A stretch of 64,000 nucleotides of DNA from Opitutia bacterium (GTDB taxonomy: Bacteria; Verrucomicrobiota; Verrucomicrobiia; Opitutales; Opitutaceae). The translations under genes and the position numbers were made by a program. Location: positions 1-64,000 of the forward strand of contig CANJCM010000009.1 in the NCBI GenBank assembly GCA_947472765.1, written 5' to 3'. Positions within the stretch are counted from its first letter, which is position 1, and each line of letters opens with the position of its first letter. Positions 7,662 to 16,118 of the stretch are shown here, one piece after another. The notes beneath the pieces were generated by a model, which worked only from the letters and a program-made list of their open reading frames with translations, was not told where the DNA came from and ran no database searches.

Positions 7662-9704
7662 ATGTCTTATTGCGCCTCGCGCTTTCGCACCATCCGGCGG
7701 CGCACCCCGGAGGTCATGGTCGGCTCCGTCGGCGTCGGCGGGAGCCACCCGATTCGACTCCAGTCGATGACCACGAGCGACACGCAGGACATCGCCCAGA
7801 CGGTGCGGCAGTCGATCGCCCTGGCCGAGGTCGGTTGCGAGATTGTCCGCATCACCGCCCCAAATGTGACGGCGGCGCGCTGCCTCAAGGACATCCGCGC
7901 GCAGTTCACGGCGGCCGGCTTTGGCGCCATTCCGCTGGTGGCGGACATTCACTTCCTGCCGAGTGCCGCGATGGAAGCGGTCGAGCACGTGGAGAAAATC
8001 CGCGTCAACCCGGGCAATTACGCCGACAAGAAGAAGTTCGCCGTCCGCGAATACTCGGACCTCGACTACGACGTGGAACTGCAGCGCCTGCACGAGTCGT
8101 TCTCGCCGCTGGTGAAGCGGTGCCGCGAACTCGGCCGCGCGATGCGCATCGGGACCAATCACGGCTCGCTCAGCGACCGGATCATGAACCGCTACGGCGA
8201 CACGCCGCTCGGCATGGTCGAGAGCGCGCTCGAATTCCTGCGGATCGCGGAAGCCCACGACTACCGCGCCATCATCCTGTCGATGAAGTCATCGAATCCG
8301 AAGGTGATGATCCAGGCCTACCGCCTGCTGGTGGAGCGCATGGCGGCGGAGAACATGCACTACCCGCTGCACCTCGGCGTGACCGAGGCGGGCGATGGCG
8401 AGGACGGCCGGATCAAGGGTGCGATCGGGATCGGTTCGCTGCTGCTCGACGGTCTTGGCGACACCATCCGTGTCTCGCTCACGGAGGACAGCGTCTACGA
8501 GATTCCCGTGGCCCGGGCGATCGCGGAGAAGGCGATGAGCTTGTGGTCGGCCGAGCCGCCGCCGGCGCCGCCCGAGGGCGACGGCCTCGATCCCTATCAT
8601 TTCACGCGCCGCGCGATCGATAACGTGGCGGTGACGGAGCGGCTGACCATCGGCCCCGAACAACCGCCGGCCGTCATCGTGCGCGTGGAGTCCGCCGCCC
8701 GCCTCCCCGCGGCCGCCGCCCAGCTCGTGGCCGCCCGCCTGAAGGACACGCCAGCGGAAGGGTTGCTCGTGCCGATCGGGAATGCCGGGGACGTCGCCGC
8801 GCTCTGCGAGGCGGTGGCGACGACGCCGATGCCGACCGAATTTCTCGCACTCGAGCTCGCGCCCACCCTCACGCCCGAGTTCCTCGAACCGCTGCTGGCG
8901 ATGAGCCGCGGACGGATCGTGCTGGTCCGCCGCTTCGGCGCGGCCGACACCGCGGTTCTCTCCGCCTGGGCGAAGCTGGTCCGGGCGGGCGGCCACCTGC
9001 TCGCGGTGGAAATCGAAGCCCCGGATTTTCCCGCGCTGGCGGACACGCTGCGCGCCCTCGGGCCGAAGGGCTTGATCTTCACCCTCGCCGATCCTCGGTA
9101 TCCAGTTTCCGGAGCCGCGGGGGCCCACGCCGTGGGGGCGTATCGTCAGCTCGCGGCGCAACTGCGGACGCTGGCGCTGCCGGTGCCGATCTGGATTCGC
9201 AACACCCCGGCGACCGCCGTGCGCCCCGGAGCGGATTTTCTCTCGAAGCTGATCGAGGCGTCGTTCCTCACCGGCTCGCTGCTCTGCGACGGCATCGGCG
9301 ACCTGGTCAGCATCGAGACGGAGAGCGACGTGGTGCGGGCGACGCGCCTGACCTACAACGTGCTGCAGGGCGCCGGGGCGCGGATCTCCAAGACGGAGTT
9401 CGTGGCGTGCCCGAGCTGCGGCCGGACCCTCTTCGATCTCCAGACGACCACGCAGCGCATTCGCGCGCAGACCGGCCACCTCAAGGGCCTGAAGCTCGCC
9501 ATCATGGGCTGCATCGTAAACGGGCCCGGGGAGATGGCGGATGCGGACTTCGGCTACGTCGGCGGCGCCCCGGGCAAGATCAATCTCTACGTCGGGAAAA
9601 CCTGCGTCCAATACAACATCCCCGAGGCCGAGGCGGACGCGCGCCTGATCACGCTGATCAAGGCGCACGGAAAGTGGACGGATCCAGACCTGGTCCCGGC
9701 CTGA
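7662..9704 (+). CDS. ispG: 4-hydroxy-3-methylbut-2-enyl diphosphate synthase, long form
   Basis: A radical-type Fe-S enzyme of the MEP pathway that reduces the cyclic diphosphate MEcPP to HMBPP. The N-terminal TIM-barrel part is clear: GGSHPIRLQSMTTSDTQD, PLVADIHF, KIRVNPGNY and LGVTEAGDGEDGRIKG. The C-terminal cluster domain has CPSCGRT and MGCIVNGPGEMADADFGYVG, supplying the three Cys and the Glu of the [4Fe-4S] site. At 680 residues it is far longer than the ~370-residue E. coli form. The extra ~250 residues (about 310-565) between barrel and cluster domain match the insert known in plants, Chlamydia and Bacteroidetes enzymes. Confidence 0.95.
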   Translation: MSYCASRFRTIRRRTPEVMVGSVGVGGSHPIRLQSMTTSDTQDIAQTVRQSIALAEVGCEIVRITAPNVTAARCLKDIRAQFTAAGFGAIPLVADIHFLPSAAMEAVEHVEKIRVNPGNYADKKKFAVREYSDLDYDVELQRLHESFSPLVKRCRELGRAMRIGTNHGSLSDRIMNRYGDTPLGMVESALEFLRIAEAHDYRAIILSMKSSNPKVMIQAYRLLVERMAAENMHYPLHLGVTEAGDGEDGRIKGAIGIGSLLLDGLGDTIRVSLTEDSVYEIPVARAIAEKAMSLWSAEPPPAPPEGDGLDPYHFTRRAIDNVAVTERLTIGPEQPPAVIVRVESAARLPAAAAQLVAARLKDTPAEGLLVPIGNAGDVAALCEAVATTPMPTEFLALELAPTLTPEFLEPLLAMSRGRIVLVRRFGAADTAVLSAWAKLVRAGGHLLAVEIEAPDFPALADTLRALGPKGLIFTLADPRYPVSGAAGAHAVGAYRQLAAQLRTLALPVPIWIRNTPATAVRPGADFLSKLIEASFLTGSLLCDGIGDLVSIETESDVVRATRLTYNVLQGAGARISKTEFVACPSCGRTLFDLQTTTQRIRAQTGHLKGLKLAIMGCIVNGPGEMADADFGYVGGAPGKINLYVGKTCVQYNIPEAEADARLITLIKAHGKWTDPDLVPA

Positions 9705-10218
9705 GCACCGGGCCGGCGTATTCAAAATCAAACACCACTGGCGCCCCCGAGGGTGCGGCCATCCGGGGCCGGGGGGCTTGGCAAGCCGGGTTCCGGCCGA
9801 TGTAGCAGCGGGAAAACTACGATATTCGCGTCGGGATTTTCGCCACCCAACTTACGAAAAATCTGGCAACGAAAAAATCGGGAAACTTATGCCCACGGAC
9901 GTGTGAACAAGTTGTGGAAAGGTTGGCCTTGAAATGGTTTTTCGGTTCACAGTTACTCCGCTCTCGCCGATTAGTTCGACGAGCTTCGCCGGTTCTTTCC
10001 CATGTCCTTTCCGCTCCGCTTTGCGGCGCCCGCAGTAGTACCCAGTATTATTTGCTGTCCACCAACGTTTTATGTTTCTCCTTTTTTATCCCGATTTTCA
10101 AAGGTGGCAGTAACCCAAATTTCACTACCGCGAGCCGACGCAGATTCGGGTCGATTGGCATGCTGGGAGAAAGGAGCGAGGTGCAATGTGAATAAACCCG
10201 CCCTTCCCTCGATCGTCC
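9705..10218 (+). other. oriC: Candidate replication origin region upstream of dnaA
   Basis: A 514-bp spacer, more AT-rich than its surroundings, with no credible gene. Three sites matching the DnaA box TTWTNCACA at 8 of 9 positions cluster at 9887-9895 (plus), 9902-9910 (minus) and 9913-9921 (minus). They follow a run of A-rich sequence (about 9850-9886). A further 8-of-9 site, TTATCCACG, lies after dnaA at 11695-11703. The cluster may serve as origin, as dnaA autoregulatory site, or both. There is no dnaN, gyrB or rpmH next door, so the origin call rests on the boxes alone. Confidence 0.5.
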
Positions 10219-11604
10219 ATGCCCACTTCGTCCCTCGCACCCAGTCTTTGGGAAACGGTAAAGTGTGACTTCAAGTCACTCTTTCCGGAAGAAGTCTTCC
10301 AAATGTGGTTCGAGCCCGTGGTGTGCATCGAATCCACCGCGGATGCGATGGTGCTGGGGGTCACGAACGATTTCGCGGCGATTTGGATTCAGGACAATTA
10401 CCTCGACTTGATCACGCAGCGGCTGCGCCTCACGGCCGGCCGGACGGTCAATGTCACCCTGCGGGTCCGCTCCGCCACCCCCGCCAACGGCTCGCCCAAG
10501 CCGGCTCCGGACGCCACCCCGGCCCCGCGCCCGCGCACGAATTCGACGGCCCGCCGGCAGACCCGCTACGATGGACCGCCCACGGGAACGCTGAATCCCC
10601 GCAACACCTTCGAGAATTTCGTCGTCGGTTCGAACAACCAGATGGCGCACGCCGCCTCCCTCGCGGTCGCGCAGGCCCCCGCGCAGGCCTACAATCCGCT
10701 TTTCCTCTACGGCGAGACGGGGCTCGGCAAAACGCACCTGATGCATGCCATCGGTCACGCGATCCTCCGCCAGAACCCGGACTCCCGCGTCGCCTACCTC
10801 TCGACCGAGAAGTTCACGAACGAGTTCATCCAGGCCCTGCAGGAAAACAGCCTGACCAAGTTTCGTCAGCGCTACCGGCACGCGGATGTGCTGCTGCTCG
10901 ACGACGTGCAGTTCCTCGCCGGCAAGGAGCGCATCCAGGAGGAGTTTTTCCACACCTTCAACGACCTCTTCGAGTCGGGAAAACAGGTCGTCCTCACCAG
11001 CGATCGCCGGGCGAGCGAAATCCAGAAGCTGGAGGCGCGGCTCGTCTCGCGCTTCGAGTGGGGACTGCCCGCGGACATCCAGGCGCCGGACCTTGAGACC
11101 CGGCTCGCGATCCTGCGGACGAAGTCGCAGACGCTGAACTGCAACCTGCCGGATTCGATCCTCAATTTCATCGCGCAGAACATCACCAAGAACATCCGCC
11201 GCCTCGAGGGCGCGCTGCTCAAGGTGGCCAGCTATTCCGCCCTCACGAGCAAGCCGCTCGAACTCGCGACCGCGGAGCGCCTCCTCCACGACGTGCTGAT
11301 GGAGCAGGCCCAGAATGTCCTGACGATCGAGACGATCCAGAAGCGCGTCGCGGATCACTACCAGATCCGGCATAGCGACATGACGAGCAAGCGCCGGCCA
11401 AACAACATCGCGATCCCCCGCCAGATCGCGATGTACCTCGCACGCACGCTGACGAAGCATTCCCTGCAGGAAATCGGCGACGCCTTCGGCGGTCGCGATC
11501 ACGGCACGGTCATCCACGCCTGCAAGGCCGTGGACAACATGATGGAACAGGACGCCTCCACCCGCGGCAGCGTCGAGTTCCTCAAGGTTCAGCTCTCGAA
11601 GTAG
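10219..11604 (+). CDS. dnaA: Chromosomal replication initiator DnaA
   Basis: The AAA+ ATPase that binds DnaA boxes and opens the origin. Domain I (about 1-80) begins with LWETVKCDFKSLFPEEVFQMWFEP. A Pro/Ala-rich linker follows. Domain III starts near TFENFVVGSNN, with Walker A GETGLGKTH, Walker B LLLDDVQF and sensor residues SDRRASEIQKLEARLVSRF. Domain IV carries the DnaA signature GGRDHGTVIHACKAV, preceded by SKRRPNNIAIPRQIAMYLAR. The 461 residues are normal. A cluster of DnaA-box-like sites lies about 300 bp upstream, suggesting autoregulation. Confidence 0.97.
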   Translation: MPTSSLAPSLWETVKCDFKSLFPEEVFQMWFEPVVCIESTADAMVLGVTNDFAAIWIQDNYLDLITQRLRLTAGRTVNVTLRVRSATPANGSPKPAPDATPAPRPRTNSTARRQTRYDGPPTGTLNPRNTFENFVVGSNNQMAHAASLAVAQAPAQAYNPLFLYGETGLGKTHLMHAIGHAILRQNPDSRVAYLSTEKFTNEFIQALQENSLTKFRQRYRHADVLLLDDVQFLAGKERIQEEFFHTFNDLFESGKQVVLTSDRRASEIQKLEARLVSRFEWGLPADIQAPDLETRLAILRTKSQTLNCNLPDSILNFIAQNITKNIRRLEGALLKVASYSALTSKPLELATAERLLHDVLMEQAQNVLTIETIQKRVADHYQIRHSDMTSKRRPNNIAIPRQIAMYLARTLTKHSLQEIGDAFGGRDHGTVIHACKAVDNMMEQDASTRGSVEFLKVQLSK

Positions 11605-11712
11605 CAGCACCGCCTGCCCCCGGAGGCCCACGCACCGCGCGGGTTCCGGCGTCCCGGAGTTCCGCGGGCGCTTAAGTTGCCAAGGCAGGATTGTTTATCC
11701 ACGTTTTCGCCC

Positions 11713-12291
11713 ATGAGTCTTACGCCTGCGCAGAAGAAGACCGTCGCCTCCTGGGTGGAGGCCGGCGACAATCTTTCGACCGTTCAAAAGAAACTCGCCG
11801 ACGAGTTTAAGCTGTCGATGACGTACCGCGACGTGCGTTTCCTCGTCGACGACCTCAATCTCGACATCAAGGACGCGGCACCGAAGGTCGACACCAGCGA
11901 CGTGACGAAGGCGCAACCCACCCCGGCACCCGCGGCGGCGAAGGCGCCGGAAAAGAAAGGCTTTCTCGAGAAGGCGAAGGAGAAGCTCGGCCTCGGCGAA
12001 AGTCCCGCCCCGGCCGACGAAGGCGCGGAGGACGAGGAGACGTTCGAAGATTTGCCCGAGGAAGCGGGCGCCGGCGTCCGCGTTTCGATCGATGCCGTGA
12101 CCTTGATCCCCAGCGCGCTGGCGAGCGGCAGCGTGGTTTTTTCCGACGGCGTTACCGCGAAGTGGATCGTCGATCAGTACGGCCGGCCCGGTTTCACCGA
12201 AGTAAGCACGCCGGGCTATCGCCCGTCGGCGGCGGACGGTCAGGCCTTTGTCCGTGAGCTGAGCGCGGCGCTGCAGCAACGCGGTCTTTGA
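11713..12291 (+). CDS. Uncharacterised acidic protein downstream of dnaA
   Basis: A 192-residue soluble protein. The N-terminal ~55 residues (starting MSLTPAQKKTVASWVEAGDN) look helical, with VQKKLADEFKLSMTYRDVRF resembling a small helix-turn-helix or coiled hairpin. The middle (about 60-120) is Ala/Pro/Lys/Glu-rich linker. The C-terminal part (VRVSIDAVTLIPSALASGSV and KWIVDQYGRPGF) looks like a compact beta domain. I chose the ATG at 11713; the in-frame ATG at 11677 lies before a DnaA-box-like site and gives an unlikely N terminus. I recall similar proteins only in Verrucomicrobia-type genomes and cannot give a function. Confidence 0.7.
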   Translation: MSLTPAQKKTVASWVEAGDNLSTVQKKLADEFKLSMTYRDVRFLVDDLNLDIKDAAPKVDTSDVTKAQPTPAPAAAKAPEKKGFLEKAKEKLGLGESPAPADEGAEDEETFEDLPEEAGAGVRVSIDAVTLIPSALASGSVVFSDGVTAKWIVDQYGRPGFTEVSTPGYRPSAADGQAFVRELSAALQQRGL

Positions 12292-12438
12292 GTTCGGGCC
12301 GGGCAGGGTGCGGATAAAGTTGAAGTCCTACGCCAGGAGCAGGTGTGACGATTTTCCCGCCATGCCAGGCCAAAGTCCCCCGCTCCGCAGTTGAGGGGGC
12401 ACCCCTCTGGAGCCGGAACGATGCGGTGGAACGAAATC

Positions 12439-12468
12439 GGCGGGTGTGGCCACCCGCCCTCCCCCTCC
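12439..12468 (-). repeat. REP-like palindrome, family 2
   Basis: The stem is ggcgggtg (12439-12446) with cacccgcc (12451-12458) around tggc, then ctccccctcca. On the minus strand it reads tggag-rich leader, stem, loop, stem, like the other family 2 copies. Confidence 0.65.
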
Positions 12469-12522
12469 ATGGTAGGCTGATCGTTCAGACTTCCGTTCGC
12501 TCTCCTCTCAAAGAGCAATCCA

Positions 12523-12548
12523 TGGAGGGACGGTGCCCCCACCGTCCA
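12523..12548 (+). repeat. REP-like palindrome, family 2
   Basis: The sequence tggag leads into the stem ggacggtg (12528-12535) with caccgtcc (12540-12547) around cccc. Compared with the 2648 copy, the changed stem bases are matched on both arms. Confidence 0.7.
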
Positions 12549-12692
12549 AGGATGCTTAACGTGCGACGGAACGTCCACGGATCGGTGTAGGGCCGGCGCC
12601 CTTCGACTGGCTCAGGGCCCGGGATTCCCTCCGCTTGGCCGTGAGCTTGCCGAACCGGCTAGTCGCCGGGCCACGGCTTTCATTCGAGAAAC

Positions 12693-12718
12693 GGCCCGCC
12701 GGCGAGCGGCGGCCCTAC
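12693..12718 (+). repeat. REP-like palindrome, family 1
   Basis: The sequence GGC, stem CCGCCG, loop GCGAG, stem CGGCGG, then CCCTAC. Relative to the copy at 18676 the fourth stem base and its partner are both swapped (C-G versus G-C). Confidence 0.7.
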
Positions 12719-12806
12719 ATTTCACCCGTCCCGCTGCATCATTCCGGCTCGAGAGGATTTTTCGACTGCGCCTATCAACTCCGTGTCCGACCCCAGTCGA
12801 ACCGGC

Positions 12807-15761
12807 TTATCGCCGCGCCTCGGGGGTAACGGTCACTTCAATCCGCTGCCCGTCGCGCGTCACAACCACTTGAATCGGCACGCCGATCTTCACGGCGTCC
12901 AGCGCGTAGGTGTAGTCGTAAATGTTGGCAATCTTCTGGCCAGCGAACTCGACGATGATATCGCCCGCCTTGAGCCCGGACTTGTCGGCGGGACTGCCGC
13001 CGCGGGTACCGGTGAGTTTCACCCCCGTAATGTCTGTCGCGTAATCCGGAATCGTGCCGAGATACGCCCGCACCGATTCCCGGCTGCCCGCGTTGCCCGC
13101 CGCGCGTTCGACCTTCAGGTAGTCGGGACGTTGTGCGTCCTTCACCAGGTCCAGCGTAATCAGCCGCGCGAATCGCGTGATGCGCTCGAGGCCCTCGTAG
13201 TTGAGGGTGTCGGTGTCGTCGGCCGGCCGGTGATAGTTCTCATGGCTGCCCGTGAAGAATGCCAGGACCGGCACGTTCTTCGGATAGAATGGCGTGGTGT
13301 CGGTCGGCAAATAGGGATCGTCCTGCAGCGTGAGATTGAAACCCGCGGCGACATTCCGCCGTTCGATCACGCGCTTCCACACGGAAGAGGATCCGATGCC
13401 TTGGAGCGTGAGCCGGTTGTCCCGCAGCCGGCCGACCATGTCGAAGTTCAGGTAGGCCGCGATCCCCGCCAGCGGCGTGACCGGCTTCTCCGCGAAGTGC
13501 GTCGACCCGACCAAGCCCAGTTCTTCGCCGGACCAGAAACTGAAAATGATGCCGCGGGTAAAATCTCCCGGACGTTCGCGGCGCTCCTTCGCGAGGGCGG
13601 CGGCGAGTTCGAGCGTGGTCGCGACGCCCGAGGCGTTGTCGTCGGCCCCGTTGTGAATCTGGTTCTCCTCGCCCTTGATCCCGAAGCCGCCGGTTTCGCC
13701 GCGACCCAGGTGATCGTAGTGCGCACCCACCATGACGTACTCCGCCGGGCCCGGCCCGGAGGGCGGCAACACGGCGAGAACGTTGCGATCCGTCTTCTTG
13801 ATTCGCTCCACGCGCGTCGCGAGATCGACGGTCACATTCGGCAGCGTGAAGCGCACGTCGGCGGCATGCGGGTTTTCCAGGTCGATTGCGGACTGCAGCG
13901 ACTTCAAGTCCTTGCCGCTGCCCGCGAGCAACGCATCGGCGACGCGGCCGCTGATCCCCGCGGCCACGATGTTCGAACCGGCGAGAATGGAATCCATGGT
14001 CAGCGCCGCGACTTCGCCAGGGTTGGGAGAGTTCGGTCCGCTCACGACGAGCATCGCCTTCGCGCCGTGCGAGCGCGCGATCATCGCCTTGTAGCGCAAC
14101 CCGGCATAGCGGTTCAGCTCCGCGCGGCGCTTGGGCTCGACGCCCTCGGGCACGTAGCGCAGCACGAGGACAATCTTGTCCTTCACGTCGAGGCCTTCGT
14201 AGGAGTCGTACCCCTCCCCGGCCTTGCCCGGCACGGTCAGGCCGTAGCCGGCAAAGACCACCTGGCCGGAAACCTCGGCGTTGTCGGAGAACGAGAGCGG
14301 ACGAAAATCCCGGTCCGCCTCGAAGGCCACGGGGGCTGCCGCGGCACCGGCATTCCCGGCCGGCTGCGTCAACGTCAGCCGGTTCGCACCCGGCACGAGC
14401 CGCACCCCCGAGTTGAACTCGAACGATTGGAAGTAGGTGCCGTTTTCACCAAACGGCTCCAAGCCCGCCTCGTTCAGCCGCGTGGCGATATAGTCCGCCG
14501 CCAGCCGGCTGCCCTCGGATCCGACCAACCGTCCTTCGAGCGCGTCGGAGGCAAGATGACTGACATGGGCGCGCAACTCGCCCGCCGCGATCTCGGGCGT
14601 CAAGCGAGCGGACGTCGCCGCACTCGTGGTTGCCACCGGAGCAGCCGCGGCTGCCGGGGCCGCCCGCAGCGCCGCCAGCGCGGCCTCGTGATTCCAGTCG
14701 GCCAGAAAAAGTTGCGAGGCCTTGTCGGTCGTCCGGTTCGACGTCCAGCAGAGCTTCTTCCCGTCCGGGGAAAATACCGGCAGGCCGTCGAAGCCGTCGG
14801 TGAACGTCACGCGCACCGGCTCGCTCTTGCCCGCCGCGTCGACGAGGTAGAGCTCGAAGTTCGTGAAACCGAGTTTGTTCGAGGCGAAGATGACGTACTC
14901 GCCCGACGGATGAAAATAGGGGGCCCACGACATCGAGCCGAACTGCGTCAGCCGCCGCACATCCGAGCCGTCGAGCTTCATCGTGTAGATGTCGGCCACG
15001 GCGCCCGAATCATCGAACCGGCGCCAGATGATCCGCTGGCCGTCTGCGGAGAAGAACGGACCGCCGTCGTAACCCGGAGTGCTCGTCAGCCGGCGCTGGT
15101 TCGAACCGTCCGCGTTCATCAGGTAGATATCGCCAAACCACGCCGGATCCATCTCGAGCCGTTTCTTTTCCTCGGCGGAGAGCGCGCCCTCCTCGTAGGC
15201 GCTGCGGAGCGAGCAAAAGACGATCAGTTTTCCGTCCGGCGAGTAGGCCCCCTCGGCATCGTAGCCGCGCGCATCCGTCAGCCGCCGGACCTGCGTCCCG
15301 TCGCGCTGCGCGCTGAAGATGTCCATCGTCTCGTCGTAGTCCCACGAGTAACGCCGCTCGCGGCCCGAGGCCCGCATCTCGATCTCGGCCTTCTGCTTCG
15401 CGAGGGCTTCGGGATCGTGATGCGTCGACGCAAACAGCACCTCGTTCGTGCCGGGGCGGACGAATGCGCAGGTCGTCTTGCCGAGCCCGGGAGAAACGCG
15501 GTGGGTGTCACCCGACTCGAGGTCGAGCAGGTAGATTTGATAGAAGGGATTCCCGGCCTCGCGCTCGCTCTGAAAGATAAGCGATTTCCCGTCGGCGGAA
15601 AAGTACCCCTCGCCGCTCCGCCGGCCTTCGTACGTGAGCTGGCGGGCGTTGCCGAGCAGCCGGGCTTCGGCGACCGCGGGTTCCTCGGCGGCACGCAGGG
15701 GCATTGGCCCGACGCCCACGAGAGTGACAACGAAAGCCCAAGCCCGGAGTTTTGCCTTCAT
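12807..15761 (-). CDS. Secreted TolB-propeller / M28 aminopeptidase / PDZ protein
   Basis: A 984-residue exported protein. A signal peptide (MKAKLRAWAFVVTLVGVGP, cleavage near LRAAE) is followed by about six WD40-like PD40/TolB repeats (roughly 30-420: AYSPDGKLIVFCS, FFSADGQRIIW, VFSPDGKKLCW). An Ala/Pro/Thr linker and an M28 peptidase with a PA-like insert come next. Zinc ligands are visible as GAHYDHLG, GADDNASG, SGEELGLVGS, NFDMVGRL and HENYHRPADD. A PDZ domain (KSGLKAGDIIVEFAGQKI) ends the protein. It probably trims peptides in the periplasm or outside the cell. The ATG at 15761 was chosen because it starts the signal peptide. Confidence 0.9.
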   Translation of the reverse strand: MKAKLRAWAFVVTLVGVGPMPLRAAEEPAVAEARLLGNARQLTYEGRRSGEGYFSADGKSLIFQSEREAGNPFYQIYLLDLESGDTHRVSPGLGKTTCAFVRPGTNEVLFASTHHDPEALAKQKAEIEMRASGRERRYSWDYDETMDIFSAQRDGTQVRRLTDARGYDAEGAYSPDGKLIVFCSLRSAYEEGALSAEEKKRLEMDPAWFGDIYLMNADGSNQRRLTSTPGYDGGPFFSADGQRIIWRRFDDSGAVADIYTMKLDGSDVRRLTQFGSMSWAPYFHPSGEYVIFASNKLGFTNFELYLVDAAGKSEPVRVTFTDGFDGLPVFSPDGKKLCWTSNRTTDKASQLFLADWNHEAALAALRAAPAAAAAPVATTSAATSARLTPEIAAGELRAHVSHLASDALEGRLVGSEGSRLAADYIATRLNEAGLEPFGENGTYFQSFEFNSGVRLVPGANRLTLTQPAGNAGAAAAPVAFEADRDFRPLSFSDNAEVSGQVVFAGYGLTVPGKAGEGYDSYEGLDVKDKIVLVLRYVPEGVEPKRRAELNRYAGLRYKAMIARSHGAKAMLVVSGPNSPNPGEVAALTMDSILAGSNIVAAGISGRVADALLAGSGKDLKSLQSAIDLENPHAADVRFTLPNVTVDLATRVERIKKTDRNVLAVLPPSGPGPAEYVMVGAHYDHLGRGETGGFGIKGEENQIHNGADDNASGVATTLELAAALAKERRERPGDFTRGIIFSFWSGEELGLVGSTHFAEKPVTPLAGIAAYLNFDMVGRLRDNRLTLQGIGSSSVWKRVIERRNVAAGFNLTLQDDPYLPTDTTPFYPKNVPVLAFFTGSHENYHRPADDTDTLNYEGLERITRFARLITLDLVKDAQRPDYLKVERAAGNAGSRESVRAYLGTIPDYATDITGVKLTGTRGGSPADKSGLKAGDIIVEFAGQKIANIYDYTYALDAVKIGVPIQVVVTRDGQRIEVTVTPEARR

Positions 15762-16118
15762 AGCGTTGGATCGATTACCCACGTGAATTTCTGGTCGCAC
15801 AAGCCAAACGTTGGGGCAGCGGCCACGTGACGCCAGCGGGACCGTCGTTTTCGCCGCCCGGAAAATCTCCCAAGGATTCCTGCGTCCGACACCAATCACG
15901 CCAACGCCCGACTCCCCATCGCCGCCGTCCTCGGGAGGATGCCAAAGTCGGAGCGCAACTCAGGCGAGTCGGATGCGTCAACCCATCCGCATGCCATTAT
16001 TTGTTGGAAGGCCCACGACGCGGCCGCCACAAGCAATCCCCACCTCCGCCCTCCGGCGGTCGCCTTTCCCGCCCTCGGGCGGCGCAGACTTCGCCCGCTT
16101 CCCCGCTTGTCCGTTGGC
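15762..16118. other. Divergent promoter region, no gene seen
   Basis: A 357-bp spacer between the divergent M28 peptidase and spermidine synthase-like genes. Both promoters must lie here. Open frames run through it but have no protein-like features; the one continuous with the downstream gene is Pro/Arg-rich. Small GC hairpins (for example cgccctcgggcg near 16072) are present. Confidence 0.5.

Larger units (their letters stand above)
12292..12806. other. 515-bp convergent spacer packed with palindromes
   Basis: No gene is supported. The spacer separates two convergent genes. It holds two family 2 elements (12439-12468 and 12523-12548), a family 1 element (12693-12718) and a partial family 1 copy (about 12586-12600, gtagggccggcgccc). 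A third motif pair, cttcgactggctcaggg (about 12600) and gtgagcttgccgaacc (about 12640), resembles the common CTTCGACAGGCTCAGG dispersed repeat of GC-rich bacteria. Confidence 0.65.

Noticed and set aside
5769-8258. A long minus-strand frame opposite dxr, rseP and ispG
   Set aside because: High GC removes stops from the antisense frame. The sense genes have complete catalytic motifs and the antisense protein has none.
9914-10268. Short plus-strand frames in the dnaA upstream region
   Set aside because: They overlap each other in different frames, contain the DnaA-box-like cluster edge, and have no protein-like features or ribosome site.
12783-15830. A 1000-codon plus-strand frame opposite the M28 peptidase gene
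   Set aside because: It mirrors the codon-position GC of the real gene, is Arg/Val/His-rich, and shows no domain.
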